Shown: positions 1-11,600 of the stretch, piece after piece | Layout: each line of letters starts with the position of its first letter | How positions within the stretch are numbered: position 1 is the first letter of the stretch | Assembly: GCF_032118995.1 (NCBI RefSeq) | Contig: NC_092662.1 | Coordinates: 17,187,701-17,251,700 of the forward strand | Source of the DNA: Asterias amurensis | Lineage: Eukaryota > Echinodermata > Asteroidea > Forcipulatida > Asteriidae | DNA length: 64,000 nt | Reading direction: 5' to 3' | Position numbers and translations under genes: made by a program | Notes under the pieces: model-generated | Told to the model about the DNA's origin: nothing | Databases searched by the model: none | Seen by the model: the letters and a program-made list of their open reading frames with translations, nothing else

Positions 1-257
1 TTATTTAGTCCATTGTTCTGTGAGTGCGTCACACACCAAAAGCATGCAAGAACATGGTTCCTTTATCATTTGAAGTGGATGTCGAAGTCAAACTCAAACT
101 ATGTTGGACTCGTTGACCTGATGAAATTTTTCTGAAGTTCAAGTCAATGAACTGTAGGCTATTTCTCAATTAAAGAATAGTTTGGTTCCATTATGGTATA
201 TTGTGAACTTGTGTCCATAAACCCATTCATAACTGACAATAAGTCAAGGTGACATAC

Positions 258-2689
258 CTGGCGGGGTATTCTGATGCTGCAGCCACGGTTGGCCACACCA
301 GAGGAGAAATCATGGATGCTTGATGTTTCATGTCTCCCAGTTAACCGACGAGCGTTGTCACTTCCATCTTTAGGGTCATACGCTCTAATGTGCTCGTCAT
401 GATGCTTGGCGAGAAGCTCGATGGCTTTCTGGATTGGGCTGAGGGAAAAAGAAATACAATAGACATCTTCAATGCACGATTGAACATCAAAATATTTGAC
501 ATCTTCAAGCGTTAGTTCGAGTGTAGAAGTTCTCAAGACAGACAAATTTACTTTGCAAACAGATAATGTGTATTTTAGCACCTTTCAGAGTCAAAACTAA
601 ATTGTGTCCAACAAATATCAAACCACAAGGGAAACTGATTGAATGTTCAAGCGTCAAGTGAATTTTTTGTGCAAACAAATTTTACAACATTTATTTTTTT
701 TCTTGCATTTTCAGAATTGATTGAAGGTTACTTACACAATGCCTTCTGGTTCTCTCATCTCTTTTGTGCTGTAGTTACAGTGGGCACCAGCTCCATTCCA
801 ATCTCCTTCCATTGGCTTAGGGTCTAGGGAGCATACTACGCCAAAGTCTTCACAGACACGGTGAAGGATGAAGCGAGCAATCCATAAATGGTCTCCCATT
901 TTGATTCCTTCACAGGGCCCAACTTGGAACTCCCACTGGGCGGGCATCACTTCAGCGTTTGTTCCAGCGATTTCTACTCCGGCGTAGAGACAAGCTTTAT
1001 AGTGAGCTTCAACGATGGCGCGACCAAAGACTTTGTTGGCTCCGACACCACAGTAATAAGGTCCTGCATACAAATAATTTTAAGACACAATTATTGAAGG
1101 CAGAGTGGGGAAACCACCAAGAGGTTTGAAACAAAATTTTGTTTATCAAGGTTAGTGCCCGTTACATTAACTTTTTATATAAATGCAGCCTCTTTAAACA
1201 AAACCAAAACTACCTCCGAGTCTTTTATGTATGGGAATCAACACATGCATGATATTTGGCTCTTGTGGGAAAAAAGTAGGACAACTTTAAAAGTTTAAGG
1301 TCTAACCTTCGGCTACTTAATAAGAATTCTGCCGATTTTTCCGAGGGCCACCAATAACGGAAAGCAGACGTAAGTAGGCAGAATATTGTGCTCGCTTTAA
1401 CATTGGACACTCAAGAGAACTAAAAAATGATAGCAACACAATTTACCTTGTGGTCCAGGGAATCCCAGCTTGGGCCAGCCGAATGGATGACCATCCTGAG
1501 CTAGAAGTGTGTATTCTTGCTCAATGCCGAACCATGGTACTGATGCCTTCGCCTTCTCCATCACCTTGTTACATGAATATCTGTAGTTGGTCTCTGTAAA
1601 TTAATGAAGGAAACACACTGGGTTCAACCCAAGGAACTCGAGAAACTTTTATTTCCCACATCTATGAAAATGACAAGTTGTGTAATGCACGTAAAAGAAC
1701 CCAGTGCACTAATTGTAAAGTTAAAAACGGTTCACTTTGGTTTTCCTGGCTCGGCAGCATGTTGCGCTACAGCATGGTAAAGGAAAGGTAGTGTACTTTA
1801 TAAAAAAGGGATACCTTCCAAGGACAAAATACTAAGCAATTGATACGCACCTAGGGGTGTGACAAAGAGCTATATAAGAACCTAGAACTATTACTATCTC
1901 TCTTCGAATGAAATTGTAGAAATGGGTTGCACAGATGCATCTCAGCAAATGATAACTTTGACTATTGACTATTGAATCATGTTTTGATAGCACTTTCACA
2001 TTTTGGAGTTTTTTTGTTTTTTTTGGGGGGAGGGGGAATTCCATAAACAATTGGTAGAACTTACCGGCTGGTCTTTTGTCGTACTTCAACACCTCACACA
2101 TAACAAGTTTGTTGTCTCCTCTACGGAAGGGATCTTTAAATAGCGCCCTCGGGACGATGTACATGTCGCTGTTAGATCCTTCCGATTGAGCTGTGCTGGA
2201 CCCATCGTAGTTCCAAATGGGCAAATCTGAAGCAGAACAATATCGTTTTTAGAATATTTATATTTTATTTAACCAACTTGCTTCTACAGAAAGATAAGGT
2301 CTCTTTTGCTCCAGTAGTGGCATTTTAATAAGGAACTCAAAATAAGCCCAGTGCTTACTTCCTGCACGAATGCAAATCAAATTTTGACACATGGCTGTTT
2401 TCGCTCTGAATGTTTCACAGTTAAACATGTCTGAGTTTTTAAGACACCAATTTATTTCATAACAAATGAAAAATTGGTGGCAGTATTTTGAAATGTTCCC
2501 ATTTTTAATTTGTTTTGTATACTAACCTTCAGGTCTTTCTGGTACTTTGGCGCAGGTTTTTGTCTTACACCGGACATTTTCTCCAGATCCATCAATCCAT
2601 ATATACATGCATTGTACTCTACCATCTGATGGCAGGTCCATATAGCTATCCAGGACTGTTCTGTCGAGGCCTGCTGAGTAGTCGGCCAT
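258..2689 (-). CDS. GLUL: Glutamine synthetase, partial (last coding exon off the left edge)
   Basis: Makes glutamine from glutamate, ammonia and ATP. Coding exons, in transcript order: 2689-2527, 2226-2065, 1593-1447, 1063-736, 438-258. All joins are GT..AG and keep frame, giving 327 codons of an expected 365-375; the last exon lies left of base 1. Visible motifs are WNYDGSS (about residues 59-65, N-terminal domain signature), [15 protein letters not shown] (about 193-207) and the ATP-binding signature KP-x5-NGAGAH-x3-S (about 240-256). RAYDP and the conserved GVANRG...SIRIPR stretch near the C-terminal end of what is visible are also intact. This is the eukaryotic GSII type. The ATG at 2689 has A at -3 and G at +4 and lies just after an acceptor at 2695, so the 5' UTR is spliced. 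No break is seen. Family call is certain; a mitochondrial presequence is absent from the visible start. Confidence 0.97.
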
Positions 2690-3330
2690 TTTGTCTGCAA
2701 AGTAAGAAAAAAGTTGCTCAGAAAACAGTTTGAAGATTTTACCATGGTACGTTTATTAAACATTTTTGAGTTGCTGAACTACGAGACCTTATAAGTTTAG
2801 TTTATTTGTTTGTTACTTTTTTGGGGATGAGGTTCCCAAACCCCAATCGCAATAAATTATTTTACTGTTTTTAGATAGAACACACAGGAATGAGGATATA
2901 ACATTAGCAAGTATTTTTCCTCAAGACAACCTTCCTTGGGAACAAAATAGTCATTTGTCGAGTGTATGATCATAAAATAAAACTTTCGTTTTTACAGTTT
3001 GTGTTTACTCCAGATGGAACAGCACTACATTTCCAACTCTTCATAAACTACACTACACAGCAGTTCACTTTCCATACATTATTGTCTTCAATTTCAACAA
3101 AAACAAGCAATTTAACTTAGTTTAGATCTTATTTATCTCTTTACTTTCAATCATGGGCAATACACCAATGCAACTGCGTTTGCTTTCTGTAGTAAAAAAA
3201 AAGTGGTTCCCCACCCATCATTCAGGGAAATTACTCATCCAAAACTGTATACAATTTACATTGAAGTAGTTTTCACTCGTTCATGCACGTATTTTTGTCA
3301 ACCTTCCAAAACCCTTTGACTGCATGGTGA

Positions 3331-5031
3331 TGACGTCAATGAATGCGATTGTAAACAATGACCAACTGAACACACACACCCAGCATACAGAGGGGGCGCC
3401 GTGGCGTAATCCATCCACATGGTCGCTCAAATGACCCGGCCTTGCCCTCGCTCTTCAATTACAGTTTTCACCCATCGCTTTAAATTGTCAGGAATCAATA
3501 TCAAGTTAAATACACGGTTTTTACTGTTTCAAAAACCCTACGACTAAAATATTACTTCTAGATTTAATTGAAAAGATAATATTTAGCGTGCATGAACTCG
3601 TGGCGCGGTAGATTTCCAACAACAAAACAAAACTACACGATATAGACATCATTATTTCTTAACAAAATGTGTCTGAGAAAACAATCTTATCATAAAAACA
3701 TACAAATATCAATGATAAATTTCATCAAATAGTTTTCCCTTACCTTTTGAGTTGAAGTTGGTGAATACACGGAGAAAAAAAGCAAGATTTTTTAGCAGTA
3801 ACAGTGTAGGCGGCAGTACCAGTGTCAAAACACGTTCTGAATACCGCGAAACCTTGCCGCGAGAGTATACTAGAAATCCTGCTGAATGGGCTCGTCGTGA
3901 TTGGTTGATCGTCTAAGTAGCACGCGAGTACCTCATTCTGATTGGCTATTACTACCAGTGAATAGTGGGACGTGAATGTTATTATTATGGTTGAACATGT
4001 GCTGTAAAGATGACGGGGCTTTGCAGACACGCACGCCGCGAATGCTTGCTGCGGTAATGTAATAGGAATTAACGTGGTAAAATTATTACAATGGCAATCC
4101 ATCCACGTGCTTCTCCAAGTGTCCGAATTATTTCCGAAAAAAGACAAAGGAGAAATTCTTTCTTCTCATTAACATTAGCGCGTGTATTTTTAAGTGAGAT
4201 TTCGCGCCATGCAGCATAGAGAGGTGGGTATGCAACGGTCACGACTGAGCACCATCCGGACAGTAAGGCCCTATTTCTACCTCCATCTATTTCTACTCCC
4301 TATGGTAGAGCTATATGTGTCATAAGAAGAAACTATAACTTAATAAATAGTAAACTTGCGGGTACAACCATGTGAAAGTTCATCATTTGGGGTCTATGAC
4401 TTAAAATTGCAAACTAGTTCGTGTTGGCATTTTGATCACCAGTGTTCCCCTTGGCCCAAGATAATACTGTTCTATAATTATGTTGATGCCACTATAGGTC
4501 AGTGACCTTTCATGACCCTGAGTTTTCAGACTTCAAACACCCTATTCACCCGCAGTGCCCGTAACATGTGGGGCTTTTTCGCCATCTCAAAACTAATTTA
4601 CATTTTTGTAACTTTCTGCAGATAATATTCAGGCGAGAAGCAGAACCTTATCATAAATGTATGATAGGGTCTGTCTTAAAAACAAAATCTATACAATGAT
4701 GATAATTCATAGCAACTTCTTGCCCAGCTAATTTGTTCACAATTTGTTCATGTCATGTCAGTTCACTCTGAAGAGAGGCCCTTATATTCCCATCTTAGTT
4801 CTGCCACGAGCAGAGTTTGCTCTACGGTCGGCTTCTTTGCCTCCTTCCAGGCGCTTACCTCACATTTTGGTCCCAAATTGCTATGCTTTTAACACAATCA
4901 ACAAATCACAGACGACGATCAATCTGAACATTATTCAATAAGGAAACAATGACGTCATATGATGAAAGACAACGTGAAGTGCACTGCCACCCTAGGGAGT
5001 TCGTGTATGTAGAGTATATTGAGTGACGTCA
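3331..5031. promoter_or_regulatory. Three full CRE palindromes around the glutamine synthetase 5' end
   Basis: Exact TGACGTCA occurs at 3331-3338 (inside intron 1), 4950-4957 and 5024-5031 (upstream of the inferred first exon). The 8-mer is the CREB/ATF full site. Three copies within 1.7 kb is more than expected by chance for this base composition (below one expected in the whole window by a simple product of base frequencies). Function is inferred. Confidence 0.4.
3744..3860 (-). other. Probable noncoding first exon of glutamine synthetase
   Basis: On the minus strand a consensus donor (AAAAG followed by GTAAGG) lies at 3743/3744 and the next acceptor is the one at 2695, directly before the glutamine synthetase start codon. 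I infer that the 5' UTR begins upstream of 3744 and that 2695-3743 is intron 1. The upstream limit is a guess; no TATA box or start site was identified. The 135-codon open frame across 3740-4147 is chance. Confidence 0.55.
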
Positions 5032-5309
5032 CAACTTTATCACCGTCTCCTAAGAAAACAGCCTAATTAACGGGGATGAAGCTTTATAGCCGTGTGGTTG
5101 CCATGGGAATGATCCCATCATGGATCCCATGACTTGTGTTGACTAACAATAACACCCTTGCTTTTACAAATCCGAGATCGATCGGACAACGGGAGAATAG
5201 AAGATTGCCCCTATGCCGAATGCAGGAAGTAGGCCGACTATGCGGGGGCCTATTCATTTTATTCAATTCAATTCATGGACATATTTTGCTTTTAAGTAGA
5301 GCAGGGGCA

Positions 5310-5878
5310 ACTAAAACTTAAACATTATAAGAACGCTCAACCAGTAGAAATTATTGTACCTCCAAGTTATAAAATATTTGATGTGGCAAACAATGGGGAT
5401 ATGTTCCAGATAACATGCACCGTGAATATTACGAATTGTTTTTTTTCTGTAACAAAAACAATTTTGACACTTTAGTACAACACAGACTACTAATAATATG
5501 GTCGTTCCAAGAGAGATTTTCATCAATAAGAATGCCAAGGAGTTTTGTGAATTTCACTTTGCTTAAAATAGTATTATTTAAAATAAGTGGAGCATCTTGA
5601 TAATGTGTGCTGTTTTGCAGGACAAATAATATAATTGGTCTTATATCAAAGTAGTGACGTGTTGTTAATGAATTGACGACATCCACGGTGAATATAAGAC
5701 CCAGATAAGCTTGTGTGTCCCTGGGGAGCTCATCAAGTAAAAGGAGTTGCGTGAAGTGAATCGATAGATTCCACACACTAATAACACTATAGATAGACCA
5801 GTGGATTATTGAACGTCTCATCCTTATTATTGCATGCGGGGATAGCTCAGGGGTGGCTGTCCCTTGTCTGTTATTCAT
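5310..5878 (-). mobile_element. Decayed non-LTR retrotransposon reverse transcriptase fragment
   Basis: The minus-strand translation over 5429-5878 contains the spaced hydrophobic pattern KFTKLLGILIDENLSWNDHI followed by a K-x-S-K-L run. This is the C-terminal (thumb-side) signature of jockey/CR1-like LINE reverse transcriptases, usually K-x-LG-[VI]-x-[ID]-x-x-L-x-W-x-x-H-[IV]. The catalytic YADD region and endonuclease are absent. Downstream the reading continues only with frame breaks. It is a short 5'-truncated dead fragment; the exact clade cannot be set. Confidence 0.65.
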
Positions 5879-7426
5879 GGTTGGACATGGCTTCTTTTCC
5901 CCTCATTTCATCCATGGATTGATTTCCTTCCATTTGATACAGTCTTGGTTTGTCTAGTCTCTAATCATGGAGGTATAGACATTTCGTATTTCTACTGCCT
6001 ACTCTTTCGGAATGAAAAAACATATTTCGAAGCACACGGCCACCCACTTGAATGAACCAAGCATTTTTTAAATTGAGCCTATTATAATTTATAGAAACGA
6101 TTGAATTGTTTAAAATTGGAGCAAGTGTTTTTCACATAACATTTCACAATAATTTCATACTTCACGAGTATCCAAAAATACGACCTCTTCCCAACAAAAT
6201 AAGTTAAGCACGAACTCATAATCTGTTAAAATTATAAAGCCTACAAAAATAGGCCTCAATAATGTTATTCTCCTGTGAAATTGAACCTTGTTTGACTTGC
6301 AACATGCATCGCGCGAGTGGCTGTCACGGGACCCAAAACAATGAGTATAATTACCATAGAAACTACCAAAAGGTCCCTCATGGGGTGAACCGAGGACACC
6401 ACCAGCCTGAATTACGAAATAAAAACAAAAAACTACGACATATTTATTGCAAAGTCGGTCAATTTTTGACTGTTCAAACTATCAAGGACTATATATCGTT
6501 AGGAAACGGCTGCAGAAAAAAACTTAACTCGCGAAAAATAATCAACCTTTGGGAAGCTGTACAATGAAAACATTTTGCTTATATCCTTTCGACCTTTCGC
6601 ATTGTTTGATCCTCACATTGTTGCTGTGGATACCATATTTCCTCCATGCTCTGACGAACCCAAACATCTTAGCCTATAGGTGAATTTTCCCAGGTTTTTG
6701 GGGAACATTGTTCCAAATTTCATTATGTTTTTGTGACAAAAACAATAAAATAAGTAAAATACAAAACTGACATCAAAGTTTTAAAAGTTTAGTACCGAAA
6801 ACGTTGTCCTGTTTTCGCATTGTCAATTTAATTGCATCAACAATCAATAATTAGTGAACAAACAATATACATTTTTACACAAAATTAGCATTGACGCATA
6901 ATGTAGGCCAGTTTTACGTCACACGTCATGATCACGCCAGATGGCATCTCACCACAACAGACAGCGGGGTTTCTTACAGATCACGATTCTTACGGATCAC
7001 GGTCAACCTTTCGATTGTTAATAACAAAAACACTTCAAGTTTGCCTAAAGGAAGTCCTTCTAAACTCCACATGAATAATGGCTATTGCTCAAGGACACAC
7101 AGTTACACAACACAATCATGTGATATCACTCCATCTTCCGAGACAATGAAACGGGAAATTTGATTTGATACAATAATAAAGCAACTCCCATAACCTTTTA
7201 GGGAACAATCAAGTCTGTAAGGTCAAATTGTTTTGCTCATTACAATAGTTTACTCATGGTCAGATTTCAAAATGCACATACTATTTTCTACGTACATTAT
7301 TCATATCTCTAAGCAGAAACTTACACAATGTATTTTATTTTTAATTGTGATGGCAAAAAAGTAATGTTTGTTTTGTGATAATAATTACTCCGAAATACAA
7401 ATAAACAGTTTGTAACATGTCTCGCA

Positions 7427-7622
7427 GGGCCCAACTTCATAGAGCTGAAAAAGCAAAACAAATATTATTGCTAAACAATTATCTGTTTTAGCAGAAACTA
7501 GCAGGGTACCAGTCACAATTAGTACATCACACTTTGTAGTTTGACTGGTAACCTTTTTATGGAAGCATAATTTTGTTGTACTTAGCTCCTTGTGCTTTAA
7601 GCTGCTCCAAGAAACTGGGCCC
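7427..7622. repeat. Inverted-terminal repeat element, GGGCCC-ended family (196 bp)
   Basis: Begins GGGCCCAACTTCATAGAGCT and ends AAGCTGCTCCAAGAAACTGG followed by GCCC, so the two ends are inverted copies of one another. The interior contains the paired segments GCAGGGTACCAGTCA and TTGACTGGTAACC, also inverted. It has no coding capacity, so I call it a MITE-like element. The same ends recur at 13.3-13.7, 47.1-47.7, 59.3 and 60.4 kb. Confidence 0.7.
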
Positions 7623-8109
7623 CTGGTATTGAATTTATTCTGTAATTTTGAGCTATTTCATATTTCATTGCTTTTATTTTATTATATTATTTCCATTTGT
7701 TTCACTAAGCGTGGGAACTTTGGTAAAAGCTTCAATGTAATGATCAGAGATATAAAACTTGTCTATCAGGTGATGAATTAGGGTCAGGGACTATAAGCAG
7801 ATCTGAAACAGCTGTTCACAATAACAACTGATTTCCAGGTCTAAGGAGAAATGTAAATATTAATATTGATTAATACCTGACCAGATGTCAGTGTATTACT
7901 AAACCTTGTGTTTGATTACAATATTTTAAAAATGGTGTACAAATATTGTTGTGCATTTTTAGACGTAAACTTGTCCACTTCTTTCAAAAAAGAAAATCCA
8001 TACAGGACACAAATCAACTCTCCAAAAATTATGTAATTGTGCATAAATATTCTCAACAAATGTTTTTTAAACCCGTCTGTTTTGCAAAAAGTAATAGGCA
8101 ATGACAAAA

Positions 8110-8580
8110 CCAGAGCCTAATTAAATATTATACAGCTGCTGAAGCAAAAGATGTGCTTAACAAATTACTGCCAAGCAGAGTTGAGGATAACAGCACAATG
8201 GTACATGTGACATAGTGTATAAGAATATATGTTTTGGAGCTGAGCTACTTTTAGTGCTTAAAAGCAGCTCTGTATAAAATTGGGACCTGGGCAATAAGGT
8301 CTACATTACACACACACAGTGTAAGCAATTATTTATATAAATACTTAACTTTGTTTTGAGTAGACTTAGGCTGTCTCAAAGTTTTGTCCAAATAAACTCA
8401 AAGTGTTTTATCTATCGGCCTAAACAACTGGCCAGAAGAAATATTTCAAAACAAAAGGTATTTGTTAGGCAGAAATTAACAGGGAACCAACCCTAAAATT
8501 ATATTTTACTTATATTTTGGTTGGTAACCTGTTTTGCTTCGCAATATTTTACTGTCATTTACATTGAAATTGGCCCCTGA
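8110..8580. repeat. Degenerate members of the GGGCCC-ended repeat family
   Basis: 8110-8290 ends with AAGCAGCTCTGTATAAAATT followed by GGG; 8420-8580 contains the interior GGGAACCAACC ... TTGGTTGGTAACCTGTTTTG and ends GAAATTGGCCCC. These look like two adjacent older copies just downstream of the ANAPC5 stop codon, possibly inside its 3' UTR. Confidence 0.5.
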
Positions 8581-8633
8581 TGAAATTCTATATTTGTTTA
8601 AATGAGATCAATAACGTTGGCTGATAGGATAGG

Positions 8634-11600
8634 TTATAATGTTGATGTGGGTGGAAATACAGATGTGGGATACTGCTGATCAAGCTGGCGGAACTTAAGG
8701 GCACACTTGTTGCGTTCAGATGTATAACCCAATTCATTGTACAGATGAGCCTGGAAGATAATCAAGAGAAAAAAACCAAGAAGTTAATGTAGCCCTCTTT
8801 AAGTGTCAAGACAACCTGACATTTTTGGGGGAAATAAAATGGGAAAACAAGGTGCGAAATAGGTTCAAACAATTTAAAATTTACAATGCAGGCAATGTAT
8901 TTCTCAGCAAACACAAATAGTGAAATCAATGGCAGGGTAAATAGTCATATTATTCACATATTAACAACCTGTCTTCCTCATTAACTTAATTGATTATGTA
9001 GGAAACAGTGATTACCACAAAGCTGTATCCTTGAGACAGAAAGACAGGTGTATCTAAATCATCAGACACCAAATTATTCTGAGAGACTCCATCAGCATCA
9101 ACTAAGGGTAAAAAGATGCAACCCTGCATTATTGAAGTAACAAGTTTACAGAAATAAGCCCACATAAACATTTTGATACAAAGTCAACCCCTACCCTTCC
9201 CCCGACCCCTGAGAAAAGGAAGTGAGAGGGCAAGAAGGGGATACTTTACTTGAAGATAGATGACATCTTTGACTCGATACTCTGCCTCCATAGAGTGGTA
9301 TCCATCCGCAGTGTCTTGAAGAAGTTGCACCACCGATAGTAAGACTGCATAAAAAAAAAGAAACATAAGAATTCATTTCCAACTTATAATGTCACCCATG
9401 TCACATTTTAGTGCAATGTATTTGTTACAGTTAAATGGTTGTTTAGAAATGGAATATAAGTTTTCAAAGTTTGCCTCTATCAATACACAGATTCTGAAAT
9501 CTTCAGTTGTTTATTCTTTTCTTAGAGAACTTGACATTAAAAGGTTTTGTTTTGAGTATGCATGTGAAGACTGGACTCTCCTTCATGCAGACGAAATTCT
9601 ACATTTTGCAATATATGTATCATTTGAAGTGGTAATAGGGTTTAAATTTTCCAAATAGAAAAGTTTTATATCTTGTTTTGACAGCACAATCACTGCAGGT
9701 TGTTGAGTTTTGATAAAATTGTTCCGATTCAGAAAGTTGAAAGGTTTAATTGAGTCAAGGTTGTGACTTGCCAGCCGTATACTATTAACAAAGCTTGGTA
9801 TCCCAAGGCCATATCATCACCAATATTCTACGAGTACAACGACAAGTTCAATTCACAGAGTCTGTCTGTGGATAACTATTTTTTGATAAAGGATTGTACT
9901 TTGAAAGGACATATGAAAATATGATACAAGGGCACTTTAAAGCATATTGACTTAATGGTAAACAATTCATCCATTCCCATCTGTTGGGTAAAAACAGATG
10001 CATTTAATCAAATAAGGTTTTTAAGAGTTAAATAAAAATAGTTCAAAACTTGGTAAAGGATATTCTGCCTCTTCCCAAAATATCACAGGTTGACTGCCCG
10101 GCTTGATCCCAAAATACATATACAAAGAGTACAAGTAGTTCTTGTGTAAAATTCCTTCTAAACAGCATACCTGTAAACTAATACCTATTAATTTGGGTGG
10201 TTTTTTTCCTCGATTTGTTTATATTCCCGATGCAAATTTAACATCTCTTGTATCTTTGCGGTACCCGCTGCCAAAACATGGGATTTTAACTGCTTCTAGC
10301 TACCGGGCAACCTCGGTAGTCTAGTTGGTAAGACATTGCTCTAGAATTGCAAGGGTCGAGGGTTAGAATCCCACCCGAGTAACATGCCTGTGATATTTTT
10401 TCACAGAACTTGGGAAAGTACTGAGTATACAGTGCTAACACACATCTGTGTATGGGTAAAACAAAATGTTTAATAAATTAATACCTGTTTTTCTATTGCC
10501 AGCATCTGTGGAAGATGAAGAGCAGGCGACTTGGCATTTTGCATACAGGAACTTGACACAGCATTGGTCATATAAAGTACCTATCAAAGAATTAAAAGGA
10601 CAAGCTATAACTTCTTATTTCATAGAAAAACCTGACACAATAATATTGTCTGATTCCATCGAAATCCAACACTGTGCCTGAGCTTATGAACACTGAGGAA
10701 ATTGGCGTGGATGCTCATAAGCCACATTTTGTGGTGTGTCATGGCCGAGCGGTTAAGCCTTTGCAACTGTCTGGAAACACAACACAAGGGAGTTTGTCAA
10801 TAAGGCTGGGTTTATAACATCAAATCCTAAAAAATGCAAAGTTGCAAAATAGTTGTGAAAAGGGGCATTTACAGGGCACTGGTGAAATGAAGAACTAGGT
10901 CTATGCTAAGTGTCAAAGTCAGCTTTCTGAACAGGACATAAGTGTTTACATGAATATAGACAATTCAGCCCAATATTCAGACAAATAATGTTATGGTTGC
11001 ATCAGGGGGCGAAGGGGCGAAGGTAAGAAGGGGCGAGTACATAGGGTTAGGTACAAAGAGAGTCAACAATCCCTGCATTATCTAAAAGATACAAGCTCCT
11101 CACATACTATTATATGGTAATGTTGCTATACAAAACAAGTTAAACATTAAATGATGTGTTTGTTAGTTTCACACGCGTAGACAACATGTTCCGGGCTTCA
11201 ACTGAACTCGATCTATATCCGTCTGTATCGTATTGACTCAATAGGTAATACACCTGTGCTGGAGACTAATGATGTTAACAGGTATAGGCCTAGCTGACTG
11301 GGGTTACAGAAGGGGCACAAGCCCCTCCCCTCTCCCGGAATAGATGTGTAATCTGTTTAGTAGTAACTACTCTTACGGATTGTTTATGTTTGTCTTTAGT
11401 ACATTTCTGTATATTTGTCTCAGATCCTCTGAGTTTAACAATACAAAATATAAATATTGTAAGCTCAGTTGTGATTGTGTTTTTTTAGATAGAATAACCA
11501 ATACCATAGCCAAAAAACGGTGCACCAAATGGCTTGAAATATGCCTTTGGCTGCAATGTTTTTTTTTTCCAATAAACCAATTTATAATAAGCAACGGGTA

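Larger units (their letters stand above)
3861..8633. other. Intergenic region between glutamine synthetase and ANAPC5
   Basis: Both flanking genes are on the minus strand, so this holds the promoter of the first and the 3' flank of the second. Contents I can support: two CRE palindromes, a decayed LINE reverse transcriptase fragment (5310-5878) and several members of the GGGCCC-ended repeat family from 7427 onward. The ORFs in 4.7-5.3, 6.2-7.2 and 7.6-8.1 kb have no recognisable protein content or splice structure and I do not call genes there. Confidence 0.7.

Noticed and set aside
159..257. Open frame continuing glutamine synthetase after ...SIRIPRQ
   Set aside because: A clear donor (GTATGTC) sits at 257/258 and the translated extension does not resemble the family's C-terminus; the final exon must be off the left edge.
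3740..4147. 135-codon minus-strand open frame
   Set aside because: Overlaps the inferred noncoding first exon and shows no family pattern; composition is ordinary non-coding.
10300..10400. Functional tRNA gene
   Set aside because: A and B boxes are present, but the acceptor ends do not pair, the anticodon arm is not convincing and a SINE tail follows; the 53.5-kb relative confirms a repeat.
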